From assembly GCF_001879105.1 (NCBI RefSeq), contig NZ_MLCF01000045.1:1-48958 (forward strand): 48,958 nucleotides of DNA. The letters are read 5' to 3'. Below the pieces are notes generated by a model, which did not search any database, had not been told where the DNA came from, and was given only the letters and a program-made list of their open reading frames with translations. The position numbers and the translations under genes are program-made. Source of the DNA: Mangrovactinospora gilvigrisea (GTDB lineage: Bacteria > Actinomycetota > Actinomycetes > Streptomycetales > Streptomycetaceae). Of the stretch, positions 11,552 through 19,657 are shown piece by piece; position 1 is the stretch's first letter, and each line of letters starts with the position of its first letter.

Positions 11552-12040
11552 CGGTGGTTCTCCTCGCGCACGGTTGATGCACGTGTGGCCGTCACGGCGG
11601 GGGCATGAGGGATCTCGAGGGTGCGCCCGCCGTGCGGCAGCCCTGATGCCGGGAACGGTACCCGGGAAATCGCAGGTTGCCGCCCCACCTCGCCGGTGCG
11701 AGGGGCACTGTTCGTCAAGATCGACCCAAGGATTCCAAGGTCCGTTCGGAGCGGAGGCGGATCATCGCGATAGGCTTGCTGTGTTCATGCCTCGAACGCA
11801 GGACCCGCCAAGGATGCGCAGGATTCCTCAAGTTGTCGCTTGACAACCATGACATCGGCACTCAGTGCCGTGAATGGTCGCATCCTTAGAGGAAGAAGTC
11901 GGGCATAACGGGTGCGTGAGTTTAGGTTTCATCCCCGAGTTTCGGCACTCGGTGCCTACTGATGAGTCATGTCCGGCCCCGCGGAGCCCTCCAGGATGTG
12001 GCGTGAATCACGCGGTTCGGGGCGTGGGATGCTCGGTTCC
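11552..12040. promoter_or_regulatory. 489-bp intergenic region with three palindromes between ppdK and matB-like gene
   Basis: No convincing gene is seen; base composition is visibly less GC-rich than the flanks. It carries GTTGTC-N4-GACAAC (11832-11847) and two near-identical 15-bp dyads (listed separately). TTGACA at 11841-11846 overlaps the first palindrome, TAGGTT at 11923-11928 is a possible -10, and GATGCT at 12028-12033, 7 nt before ATG 12041, is a likely -10 for a leaderless matB-like mRNA. I could not assign the ppdK promoter. Confidence 0.5.
11856..11957. repeat. Two copies of a 15-bp palindrome, candidate operators
   Basis: CGGCACTCAGTGCCG at 11856-11870 is a perfect 7-1-7 dyad. 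CGGCACTCGGTGCCT at 11943-11957 matches it at 13 of 15 positions and keeps a 5-3-5 dyad. Starts are 87 bp apart, upstream of the acyl-CoA synthetase. This looks like a paired operator; the regulator is unknown. Confidence 0.5.
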
Positions 12041-13480
12041 ATGCGCCTCCTCTCCGCCCTCTACGCCTCCCCCGCGGACGCGCCCGCCCTCGCCTTCGGC
12101 GCGTCCGCGCTCCGCCGGGGCCAACTCCTGGACGCCGCCCACGCCCTGGCCGCGCGCCTGGCCGGCGCGCCCGCGGTCGCCGTGCACGCCGAGGCCGCCG
12201 CCGAGACGGCGGTCGCCGCCGTCGCCGCGCTCGCCGCCGGCGTCCCCCTGGTCCCCGTCCCCGCGGACGCCGGCCCGGGCGAGCGCGACCACATCCTCAA
12301 GGACTCCGGCGCCGCCCTGCTGCTGGCCCGTCCTGGCGCATGGGACGGAAACGCGCCGGACGACCTTCCCGTCCCCGTGGAACCCGTCCGCCTCAACGGC
12401 CCCGCGGGCAACGGAAACCGGCCACTCCCGGCCGAGCCCGATCCGGCCTCCCCCGCGCTGATCCTCTACACCAGCGGCACCACCGGCGCGCCGAAGGGGG
12501 TGGTGCTCTCCCGGGCCGCGCTCGCCGCGGACATCGACGCCCTCGCCGCCGCCTGGCAGTGGACCGCCGACGACACCCTCGTCCACGGCCTGCCCCTCTT
12601 CCATGTGCACGGCCTCGCCATCGGCACCCTCGGCGCGCTGCGGATCGGCTCCCCGCTGATCCACACCCTCCGCCCCCGGCCCGCGGCGTACGCGGCGGCG
12701 CGCGAGGCGGGCGGCACCCTCTTCTTCGGCGTCCCCACCGTCTGGACGCGCCTGGTCCGCGAGCCCGACGCGGCCCGCGCGCTGGCCGGCGCCCGCCTGC
12801 TGGTCTCCGGCAGCGCGCCGCTGCCGGTGCCGGTCTTCGAGCGGATGCGCGCGCTCACCGGCCAACCCCCGGTCGAGCGCTACGGGATGACGGAGACGCT
12901 GCTCACCGTCTCCACCCGCGCCGACGGCGAGCGCCGCCCCGGCCACGTCGGCCTGCCGGTGGACGGCGTCCGCACCCGGCTGGCCGCCGAGGACGGCGGC
13001 GCCGTCCCGCACGACGGCGAGTCGGTGGGCGAACTGCTGGTCACCGGGCCGACGCTGTTCGACGGCTATCTGAACCGCCCCGAGGCGACGGCCGCGGCGC
13101 GCACCGCCGACGGCTGGTTCCGCACCGGCGACGTCGCCGTCATCGGCGCGGACGGCTTCCACCGCATCGTCGGGCGGGCCTCCACCGACCTCATCAAGAG
13201 CGGCGGCTTCCGGATCGGCGCCGGCGAGATCGAGGACGCGCTCCGCGGGCACGCGGGGGTCGCGGACGCGGCGGTGGTCGGCGTCCCCGACGACGACCTC
13301 GGCCAGCGCGTCGTCGCCTACGTGGTCCCCGACGGAGGCGTCACCGCCGAGGAGTTGACGTCCTTCGCGGCGGAGCGCGTGTCGCGCCACAAGGTTCCGC
13401 GGGAAGTGGTTTTCGTCGACGACCTGCCGCGGAACGCGATGGGCAAGGTCCAGAAGAGGAAGCTGGTCGAAGGGTCCTAG
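12041..13480 (+). CDS. matB: Malonyl-CoA synthetase-like acyl-CoA synthetase (MatB family)
   Basis: A 479-residue ANL-superfamily enzyme. AMP-binding motifs are LYTSGTTGAPKG, LPLFHVHGL, ERYGMTET and TGDVAV; the C-terminal domain carries GRASTDLIKSGGFRIG and ends with the catalytic Lys region PRNAMGKVQKRKL. The block AWQWTADDTLVHGLPLFHVHGL closely resembles Streptomyces MatB as I remember it, which joins malonate or methylmalonate to CoA to feed polyketide and fatty acid synthesis. ATG 12041 is preferred over the upstream ATG at 11969, because homology begins there and a GATGCT -10 lies 7 nt before it. It stands alone, convergent to dusB. Another short-chain acyl substrate remains possible. 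Confidence 0.82.
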   Translation: MRLLSALYASPADAPALAFGASALRRGQLLDAAHALAARLAGAPAVAVHAEAAAETAVAAVAALAAGVPLVPVPADAGPGERDHILKDSGAALLLARPGAWDGNAPDDLPVPVEPVRLNGPAGNGNRPLPAEPDPASPALILYTSGTTGAPKGVVLSRAALAADIDALAAAWQWTADDTLVHGLPLFHVHGLAIGTLGALRIGSPLIHTLRPRPAAYAAAREAGGTLFFGVPTVWTRLVREPDAARALAGARLLVSGSAPLPVPVFERMRALTGQPPVERYGMTETLLTVSTRADGERRPGHVGLPVDGVRTRLAAEDGGAVPHDGESVGELLVTGPTLFDGYLNRPEATAAARTADGWFRTGDVAVIGADGFHRIVGRASTDLIKSGGFRIGAGEIEDALRGHAGVADAAVVGVPDDDLGQRVVAYVVPDGGVTAEELTSFAAERVSRHKVPREVVFVDDLPRNAMGKVQKRKLVEGS

Positions 13481-13495
13481 GACACTCACTGCTCA

Positions 13496-13585
13496 CCCGC
13501 GCGGTTCCCCGCGCCCTCATGCGGCAAAACCTCGCGCCGAGCCTGCGGCGGAGGCGCCCCGAAGGGGCGCGGGGAACTGCGCGGG
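13496..13585. terminator. Bidirectional hairpin between matB and dusB, built from a Streptomyces-type intergenic repeat
   Basis: Arms 13496-13516 and 13565-13585 pair over 21 bp with a single G-U. Inside, GCGCCCC (13554-13560) and GGGGCGC (13564-13570) form a competing short hairpin that shares part of the outer 3' arm. It lies between convergent genes. Related GTTCCCCGCGCC sequence recurs at 15571-15582. Confidence 0.7.
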
Positions 13586-13633
13586 TGACCGCACAGGACC
13601 GCGGCTCGGCCGCCCACCCGGCCCCTGCGCTCC

Positions 13634-14791
13634 TCAGCCGCCGGAGACGTCCGACTCCGCGTCCTCCGAGACGCCGCACGCGTCGTACGGATCGTCCAGC
13701 CACCCGTCCGGCAGGACGACCCGCTTGCCGGCCGCGGTCCGGCCCCGCGGCCCGTCCGCCGCCTCCGGCCAGGCCTGCTCCGCATCCAACGCGTCCAGGT
13801 ACTCGCGCATCTCGGCCAGCGACGACGCCGTCGCCAGCTTCTGGCGGTACTCCGAGCCCACCGAGAACCCCTTGGTGTACCACGCCACATGCTTGCGGAA
13901 GTCGACGACGCCGTGCCGCTCGTCGCCGATCCACTCCCCCAGCAGCTGCGCATGACGCACCATCACGTCCGCCACCTCGCCGAACCGCGGCCGCGCCAGC
14001 TCCGCGTCCGCGCCGTCCTCGAAGACCGCGACCAGGTCGCGGAAGAGCCACGGCCGCCCCAGGCAGCCGCGCCCGACGACCACCCCGTCGCAGCCCGTCT
14101 CGGCCATCATCCGCAGCGCGTCCGCCGCGCTCCAGATGTCGCCGTTGCCGAGCACCGGGATCTCCGGGACGGTCTCCTTCAGCCGGGCGATCGCCGACCA
14201 GTCGGCCGTCCCGCCGTAGTGCTGGATCGCCGTCCGCCCGTGCAGCGCGATCGCCGTGACGCCCTCGTCCACCGCGATCCGGCCCGCGTCCAGGTACGTC
14301 ACATGGTCGTCGTCGATGCCGACCCGCATCTTCATGGTCACCGGCAGCCCGCCCGCGCCGGCCACCGCCTCGCGCAGGATCTCGCGCAGCAGGTTCCGCT
14401 TGAACGGCAGCGCCGCGCCGCCGCCCTTGCGGGTCACCTTGGGCACCGGGCAGCCGAAGTTGAGGTCGATGTGGTCGGCGAGGTCCTCCTCCGCGATCAT
14501 GCGGGCGGCCTTGCCCACCGTCACGGGGTCGACGCCGTAGAGCTGGATCGAGCGGGGCGTCTCGGACGGCCCGAAGCGGATCAGCCGCATGGTCTTCTCG
14601 TCCCGCTCCACCAGCGCCCGTGTGGTGATCATCTCGCTGACGAAGAGGCCCTTGCCGCCGGACTGCTCGCGGCAGAGCGTGCGGAACGGCGCGTTGGTGA
14701 TGCCCGCCATCGGCGCCAGCACCACCGGCGGCCACACCGGACGGGGGCCGATCTGCAGCGGGGCTGCGCTCGCGGCGGGCGCGGTCGTCAT
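13634..14791 (-). CDS. dusB: tRNA-dihydrouridine synthase
   Basis: This 385-residue flavoenzyme reduces uridine to dihydrouridine in the tRNA D-loop. The TIM barrel opens with VLAPMAGITNAPFR, carries the catalytic Cys in NFGCPVPKVTRKGGGAAL, and shows the FMN phosphate-binding pattern GNGDIW and VVVGRGCLGRPW. The C-terminal helical tRNA-binding domain is complete. ATG 14791 has GGAAGG upstream; the frame runs open further but without homology. The member type (DusB-like) is inferred from overall similarity. Confidence 0.92.
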   Translation of the reverse strand: MTTAPAASAAPLQIGPRPVWPPVVLAPMAGITNAPFRTLCREQSGGKGLFVSEMITTRALVERDEKTMRLIRFGPSETPRSIQLYGVDPVTVGKAARMIAEEDLADHIDLNFGCPVPKVTRKGGGAALPFKRNLLREILREAVAGAGGLPVTMKMRVGIDDDHVTYLDAGRIAVDEGVTAIALHGRTAIQHYGGTADWSAIARLKETVPEIPVLGNGDIWSAADALRMMAETGCDGVVVGRGCLGRPWLFRDLVAVFEDGADAELARPRFGEVADVMVRHAQLLGEWIGDERHGVVDFRKHVAWYTKGFSVGSEYRQKLATASSLAEMREYLDALDAEQAWPEAADGPRGRTAAGKRVVLPDGWLDDPYDACGVSEDAESDVSGG

Positions 14792-14854
14792 GCGGAACAC
14801 CTTCCGAAGGGGATCACCGACCCACCATTGTCCCGCATCCCGCACGCTCCTCAG

Positions 14855-14866
14855 TACGCTGCCGTC
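14855..14866 (+). promoter_or_regulatory. -10 element of the ArsR-like gene, leaderless start
   Basis: TACGCT at 14855-14860 is followed by 6 nt and then ATG 14867. The same hexamer and spacing occur in front of the MFS gene at 15672. Confidence 0.5.
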
Positions 14867-15526
14867 ATGCCGCACGTAGACCCCTCCGACGACACCACCG
14901 ACGCCGAGGCGCGCGCCCGGGCCCGCGGGCGCCTGCCCAAGGGGCGCGTCCGGGAGATGGACGCCCGCATGCTGCGGGCCCTGGCGCACCCGCTGCGGAT
15001 CGAGATCCTGGAGGTGCTCCGCTACGAGAGCGCCACCTCCACCACGCTCGCCAAGCGGCTGGACCAGAACACCGGGACGGTCAGCTGGCACCTGCGGCAC
15101 CTCGCCGAGCTGGGCCTCATCGAGGAGGACGAGGAGCGCGGCACCAAGCGGGAGCGCTGGTGGAAGCCGGCCGCCGGCTCGCTGGTGATGAAGACGCAGG
15201 AGCTGCGGCAGGACCCGGGGCTCAGCGGGCAGATCGACACCTATCTGCAGGCGACGCTGCGCGCCTCCTACGAGCGGTCGGCGGCGTTCATGGCGGACCG
15301 GAGCTGGTCCGACACCTGGATGGCGGCGTCGGTCGCCTCGGACTGGAACAGCGCGGTGATGACGCCGGAGCAGCTGAAGGCGATGGGCGACGAGCTGATG
15401 GACGTCGTCACCCGGCACATCGACGCGGCGACGGGCGAGGAGGAGGACGCCCTGCCGGTCAACGTCCAGCTGCACGCGTTCCCGGCGCGGCACGCGAAGC
15501 GCGGGGCGGACGGCGCCGTGGAGTGA
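14867..15526 (+). CDS. ArsR/HTH_20-type winged-helix transcriptional regulator
   Basis: 219 residues. Residues ~28-100 form a winged helix: MLRALAHPLRIEILEVL, then TLAKRLDQNTGTVSWHLRHLAELGLI as recognition region, then a wing with RGTKRERWW. The rest is a helical effector or dimerisation domain without an ArsR-type metal-binding Cys cluster. It precedes an MFS exporter whose promoter carries two 18-bp palindromes, so it probably represses that exporter in response to a small molecule (inference). The frame is open upstream as antisense of dusB; ATG 14867 is chosen from homology and the TACGCT -10. Confidence 0.85.
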   Translation: MPHVDPSDDTTDAEARARARGRLPKGRVREMDARMLRALAHPLRIEILEVLRYESATSTTLAKRLDQNTGTVSWHLRHLAELGLIEEDEERGTKRERWWKPAAGSLVMKTQELRQDPGLSGQIDTYLQATLRASYERSAAFMADRSWSDTWMAASVASDWNSAVMTPEQLKAMGDELMDVVTRHIDAATGEEEDALPVNVQLHAFPARHAKRGADGAVE

Positions 15527-15565
15527 CGGGCCGCTTCCCGGCCGCACGGTTGTTCTGAGTCGCTC

Positions 15566-15594
15566 GCGCCGTTCCCCGCGCCCCTGTGCGGCGC
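15566..15594 (+). terminator. Hairpin after the ArsR-like gene
   Basis: GCGCCG (15566-15571) pairs with CGGCGC (15589-15594) around a loop that contains GTTCCCCGCGCCCC, the same core as in the matB/dusB hairpin. It probably ends the regulator transcript, ahead of the MFS promoter. Confidence 0.45.
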
Positions 15595-15610
15595 AGGGTC
15601 GTCGACAAGT

Positions 15611-15656
15611 TGCAGAGACTTCTCTGCAGAAATGACTATGCAGAGACTCCTCTGCA
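15611..15656. promoter_or_regulatory. Twin 18-bp operators and promoter of the MFS exporter
   Basis: TGCAGAGACTTCTCTGCA at 15611-15628 is a perfect 8-2-8 palindrome. TGCAGAGACTCCTCTGCA at 15639-15656 is the same with one base changed. Starts are 28 bp apart. The -10 TACGCT follows at 15660-15665, then 6 nt and ATG 15672, so the downstream copy sits across the -35/-10 spacer, a classic repressor position. Confidence 0.75.
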
Positions 15657-15671
15657 ACATACGCTGTCCCC

Positions 15672-17018
15672 ATGACCGCGACGAACCCCCTGCGCCGCGC
15701 CGCCGGACTGCTCGGCCGCAACGACGACTTCCGCCGCCTGTGGACGGGCTCCACCGCCGCCAAGTTCGGCTCGACCGTGAGCAGCATCGCGCTGCCCCTG
15801 ATCGCCGCGACGGTGCTGGGCGCCGGCCCCTTCGAGGTGGGCGCGCTCTCCGCGGCCGCCTGGGCGCCGTGGCTGCTGATCGGGCTGCCGGCCGGCGCCT
15901 GGGTGGACCGGCTGCCGCGGCGGCCGATCATGCTGGCCGCGGACGCCGCGTCGCTGCTGCTCTTCGCCGGGATCCCGGTCGCCGCCGCCCTCGGCTACCT
16001 GTCGATCGGGTACCTGCTGGCCACCGCGCTGCTCGGCGGCGTCGCCGCGGTCTTCTTCGAGACCGCGTCCGGCGCGCTGATGCCGCGGATCGTCGAGGAG
16101 GAGGACCGCCCGGAGGGCAACGCCAAGCTGTACGGGACGGCGAGCGCCATGCAGATCGCCGGCTACGGCGCCGGCGGCACGGCCGTCCAACTCCTGGGCC
16201 CGGCCTATGCGATGGCGGTGAACGCGGCCACCTTCCTGGTCTCGCTGGTCTGCACCTACCGGGTGCGCCACCGCGAGCACCTCGCGCCGCGCGCCGCCGC
16301 GACCGCCGACGCGCCCCGCCCCCGGCTGCGCTCCGAGATCGCCGAGGGCATGCGCCTGGCCGCCCGCGACCCGCTGCTGCGCATGCAGGCGGTCTTCGGC
16401 GGGCTCGCCAACATGGCGCTGATGGCCTATCAGGCGGTGCTGCTGCTCTTCCTGGTGCGCGAGTCCGGACTGCCGTCCTCGGCGATCGGCCTGCTGATGA
16501 CCACCAGCGGGATCGGCGGGCTGCTGGGCGCCGTCGCCGGGCGGCGGCTGGCGGCCAGGATCGGGTCGTCCCGCGCCGTGCTCCTGCTGCTGATCGCCGC
16601 CCCGGCGCTGGGCCTGCTGATCCCGCTCACCGCCACCGGTCCGCGGCTGGGCTTCTTCCTGGTCGGCTACCCGGCGATCGCCTTCGGCATCGTCGGCGGC
16701 AACACCGTCTGGGCGACGTTCAAGCAGCGCTACGTCCCGGCCGACCGCTACGCCCGGCTCACCACCTGCACCTCGTTCCTCAACTACGGCACGATCCCGG
16801 TGGGTTCGCTGCTGGGCGGCGCACTGGGCCAGGCGCTGGGCCTGGACACGGCGCTGTGGGTGGGGCTGGCGGCGCTGCCGCTCTCCGGCTGCGTCCTGCT
16901 GTTCTCCCCGATGCGCCGGATGCGCGATCTGCCGGACGCGCCCCCGGCGGAGGCCGCCGACCGCGCCCGGGAAATCGGGTGTGGGGTGTCCGAGCGGGGT
17001 GCGAGCATCGCCGCATGA
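15672..17018 (+). CDS. MFS exporter (MFS_3 / EntS-like)
   Basis: 448 residues with about 12 spans. The protein starts with NDDFRRLWTGSTAAKFGS, typical of the MFS_3 macrolide or siderophore exporters, and has motif A-like GAWVDRLPRRPIML between spans 2 and 3. A cytoplasmic loop follows span 6. The twin operators upstream and the preceding ArsR-like regulator suggest inducible efflux of a small molecule. The stop overlaps the next start as ATGA. The C-terminal ~30 residues lie over the probable promoter of the following gene. Confidence 0.88.
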   Translation: MTATNPLRRAAGLLGRNDDFRRLWTGSTAAKFGSTVSSIALPLIAATVLGAGPFEVGALSAAAWAPWLLIGLPAGAWVDRLPRRPIMLAADAASLLLFAGIPVAAALGYLSIGYLLATALLGGVAAVFFETASGALMPRIVEEEDRPEGNAKLYGTASAMQIAGYGAGGTAVQLLGPAYAMAVNAATFLVSLVCTYRVRHREHLAPRAAATADAPRPRLRSEIAEGMRLAARDPLLRMQAVFGGLANMALMAYQAVLLLFLVRESGLPSSAIGLLMTTSGIGGLLGAVAGRRLAARIGSSRAVLLLLIAAPALGLLIPLTATGPRLGFFLVGYPAIAFGIVGGNTVWATFKQRYVPADRYARLTTCTSFLNYGTIPVGSLLGGALGQALGLDTALWVGLAALPLSGCVLLFSPMRRMRDLPDAPPAEAADRAREIGCGVSERGASIAA

Positions 17019-17611
17019 GCACCAGGACGAGCATGGGCGACGGGGCGGCCCCCCGGGACGTGGCGGAGCTGGCCGAGCGGACGAGCCGCGGAGAGACCTT
17101 CAAGTACCTGCACTTCTGGGGCCACACCCCGAAGAAGGACGGATCGGTCTCCGCGGCGTGCTTCAGCCAGTGGTGGCAGGGGGCGCCGTTCACCGTGGAC
17201 GGGGTGGAGTACGCCACGGCCGAGCACTGGATGATGGCCGGCAAGGCGCGCCTCTTCGGGGACGCCGCCGCGGAGGCGAAGGCCCTGGCGGCCGGGCATC
17301 CGCGGGACGCCAAGTCGGCGGGGCGCGAGGTGCGCGGGTTCGTCGAGGCGGTGTGGGAGCGGGAGCGCTTCCGGCTGGTGGTGGAGGGCAACCGGGCCAA
17401 GTTCGGGCAGCATCCGGAGCTCGCCGACTTCCTCGCCGGCACCGGCGCGCGGGTGCTGGTGGAGGCGAGCCCGGTCGACCGGGTGTGGGGGATCGGCCTG
17501 GCCAAGGACGATCCGCGGGCGGCGGATCCGTCCCGCTGGCGGGGGCTGAACCTGCTCGGATTCGCGCTGATGGAGGCCCGGGACGAGCCGGGGGCGCCGA
17601 CCGCGGGGTGA
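17015..17611 (+). CDS. NADAR / YbiA-like N-glycosidase family protein
   Basis: A 198-residue soluble protein of the NADAR (DUF1768) family. Hallmarks in order are FKYLHFWGHTPKKDG, CFSQWW, EYATAEHWMMAGKARLFGD with the family Glu, NRAKFGQHPELADFL, LVEASPVDRVWGIGL and WRGLNLLGFALM. YbiA acts on a riboflavin-pathway intermediate, and some relatives remove ADP-ribose from guanine. Which chemistry applies here is unknown; no DarT-like toxin gene is adjacent. It overlaps the MFS stop (ATGA), so coupling is possible, but GAGCAT at 17003-17008, 6 nt before the ATG, could be its own -10. Confidence 0.9.
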   Translation: MSTRTSMGDGAAPRDVAELAERTSRGETFKYLHFWGHTPKKDGSVSAACFSQWWQGAPFTVDGVEYATAEHWMMAGKARLFGDAAAEAKALAAGHPRDAKSAGREVRGFVEAVWERERFRLVVEGNRAKFGQHPELADFLAGTGARVLVEASPVDRVWGIGLAKDDPRAADPSRWRGLNLLGFALMEARDEPGAPTAG

Positions 17612-17640
17612 GACGGGGAGGCGCGACGGGTAGTTGTGGG

Positions 17641-17665
17641 GTTATAACTGTTGTGCGCGCACAAC
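17641..17665. promoter_or_regulatory. MarR-type operator in front of the DHA2 exporter
   Basis: GTTGTGCGCGCACAAC at 17650-17665 is a perfect 16-bp palindrome, preceded by the 8-bp palindrome GTTATAAC at 17641-17648, which contains a TATAAC -10-like hexamer. The site lies 32 bp upstream of the exporter start and suits autorepression by the MarR protein encoded behind the exporter. Confidence 0.7.
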
Positions 17666-17696
17666 TAACCCGTCAGCACTTCCCCCCGAGGAGATC

Positions 17697-19166
17697 GTGC
17701 CCATATCCTCCGCAGCTCCCCTGACCAAGCGGCGCCGCCTCCTGGTCCTCGCCATCTGCTGCATGTCCCTGCTCATCGTCAGCATGGACAACACGGTCCT
17801 GAACATCGCGCTGCCCTCGCTGCAACGCGGCCTGCATGCCCCGATGTCCGGGCTGCAGTGGACGATCGACGCCTACACGCTGGTGCTCGCCTCGTTCCTG
17901 CTGCTCTCCGGCTCCACCGCCGACCGCATCGGCCGGCGCCGCACCTTCCAGATCGGGCTCGCGGTCTTCACCCTCGCCTCGCTCGGCTGCTCCCTCGCCC
18001 CCTCGCTGGGCTGGCTGATCGCCGCCCGGATGGTGCAGGCCATCGGCGGCTCGATGCTCAACCCGGTCGCCATGTCGATCATCACCAACACCTTCACCGA
18101 CCCCCGCGAGCGGGCCCGCGCCGTCGGCGCCTGGGGCGCGGTCGTCGGCATCAGCATGTCGGCCGGGCCGATCATCGGCGGGCTGCTGGTGGAGAGCGTC
18201 GGCTGGCGCGCCATCTTCTGGATCAACATCCCGATCGGTCTCGCCGCGTTCGTCCTCACCAGGGCCTTCGTCCCCGAGTCCCGTGCCGCGCACGCCCGCC
18301 GGCCCGACCCGGTGGGCCAGATCCTGATGATCGCCTTCCTCGCCTCGCTCACCTTCGCGATCATCGAGGCCCCGGCCCGCGGGCTCACCTCGCCGCTCAT
18401 CGCGGGGTGCGTGGTGCTGGCGGTCGCCGCCCTCGCCGGATTCCTGCTCTACGAGCCGCGCCGCGCCGAACCCCTCGTCGAGCTGCGCTTCTTCCGCAGC
18501 GTGCCGTTCTCCGGCGCCACCCTCATCGCGGTCTGCGGCTTCGGCGCCACCGGCGGCTTCCTCTTCCTCAACTCGCTCTACCTCCAGGACGCCCTCGGCC
18601 TCGACCCCGTCCACGCGGGGCTCTACATGATGCCGATGGCGCTGATGAACCTGGTCTTCGCGCCGATCTCCGGACGGCTGGTGGGCAGCCGCGGGCCGCG
18701 GCTGCCGCTGATCACCGCCGGCATCGCACTGGCCGCCGTCGGCATCGTGCTCGCCTTCACCTACAGTCCCTCGCTGCCCACCGCCGTGCTGCTCGGCTGC
18801 TACACGGTCTTCGGCGTCGGCTTCGGCATGATGAACGCGCCGATCACCAACACCGCGGTCTCCGGGATGCCCCGCTCCCAGGCCGGCGTCGCCGCCGCCT
18901 GCGCCTCGACGAGCCGTCAGATCGGCCAGTCGCTGGGCGTCGCGGTGATCGGCGCGGTGATGGCCGGCGCCTTCACCGCCGGACGGGCCACCCCGACGTT
19001 CACCGCCGACTCGCGCACCGCCTGGTGGATCATCGCCGGCTGCGGGCTCGCCGTCCTCGCCCTCGGTACCATCACCACCGGGCGCTGGGCCCGCGCCACC
19101 GCGGCGCGCGCCGCCGGCGACCTGGACCAGGTGCAGCCGACGAAGGAGCCGGTGACGACGCGATGA
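17697..19166 (+). CDS. DHA2-family (EmrB/QacA-type) MFS drug exporter
   Basis: 489 residues with about 14 spans. Motif A, GSTADRIGRRRTFQIG, lies between spans 2 and 3, and the span 1 motif reads MDNTVLNIALP, both diagnostic of DHA2 proton-coupled drug exporters. GTG 17697 with GAGGAG just upstream is the chosen start; the frame extends to 17634 through the operator and is not likely to be translated there. ATGA overlap couples it to the MarR gene. The substrate is not predictable. Confidence 0.9.
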   Translation: MPISSAAPLTKRRRLLVLAICCMSLLIVSMDNTVLNIALPSLQRGLHAPMSGLQWTIDAYTLVLASFLLLSGSTADRIGRRRTFQIGLAVFTLASLGCSLAPSLGWLIAARMVQAIGGSMLNPVAMSIITNTFTDPRERARAVGAWGAVVGISMSAGPIIGGLLVESVGWRAIFWINIPIGLAAFVLTRAFVPESRAAHARRPDPVGQILMIAFLASLTFAIIEAPARGLTSPLIAGCVVLAVAALAGFLLYEPRRAEPLVELRFFRSVPFSGATLIAVCGFGATGGFLFLNSLYLQDALGLDPVHAGLYMMPMALMNLVFAPISGRLVGSRGPRLPLITAGIALAAVGIVLAFTYSPSLPTAVLLGCYTVFGVGFGMMNAPITNTAVSGMPRSQAGVAAACASTSRQIGQSLGVAVIGAVMAGAFTAGRATPTFTADSRTAWWIIAGCGLAVLALGTITTGRWARATAARAAGDLDQVQPTKEPVTTR

Positions 19167-19657
19167 ACCACCCTCACGGGGACGAGGACGAGACCCGCCG
19201 CATCTGGCACGACCTGCGGGAGCTGGTCCTCGGCCAGGACATGCGGCGGGCGGTGGCCGACGCCCTCGGCCTGAGCTTCAACCGGGCCAAGGCGCTCACC
19301 TACATCGACGCCGACGGCCCGATGCCGCTGCGCGCCCTGGCCGCCCGGATGTTCATCGACGCCCCGTACGCCACGGTCATCGTCGACGACCTGGTGAAGC
19401 GCGGGCTCGCCGAGCGCACCGCCAATCCGGCCGACCGCCGCTCCAAGCTGGTCCACGCCACCGCGGAGGGCCGCCGGATCGCCGCCCGGGCGATGCACAT
19501 CCAGGACACGCCGCCGCCCGGCCTCGCCGCCGCCACCCCCGAGGAGCTGGCGGTGCTGCGGCGGGTCGCCGACCGGCTGCTGAAGGAGGTTCAGGGCCGC
19601 GACGAGGGTGCCGCCGACGCGGACGGCGCCCCCGCGCACTCCAGGCAGCCGGTGTAG
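19163..19657 (+). CDS. MarR-family transcriptional regulator
   Basis: 164 residues with a winged helix near residues 35-105: LSFNRAKALTYID, PLRALAARMFIDAPYATVIVDDLVKRGLAER and the wing PADRRSKLVHATAEG. It is co-translated with the DHA2 exporter through an ATGA overlap and is the likely ligand of the palindrome at 17650. Its last 67 bp lie antisense to the end of the DUF4097-like gene. Confidence 0.9.
   Translation: MNHPHGDEDETRRIWHDLRELVLGQDMRRAVADALGLSFNRAKALTYIDADGPMPLRALAARMFIDAPYATVIVDDLVKRGLAERTANPADRRSKLVHATAEGRRIAARAMHIQDTPPPGLAAATPEELAVLRRVADRLLKEVQGRDEGAADADGAPAHSRQPV

Noticed and set aside
11677..11889. 70-codon ORF in the ppdK/matB spacer
   Set aside because: No Shine-Dalgarno or codon bias, and it crosses the palindromes; most likely non-coding.
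11856..11957. GGCACTC motifs as a CIRCE/HrcA heat-shock operator
   Set aside because: CIRCE needs inverted 9-mers separated by 9 bp; here the half-sites overlap around a single base and no chaperone gene is near.
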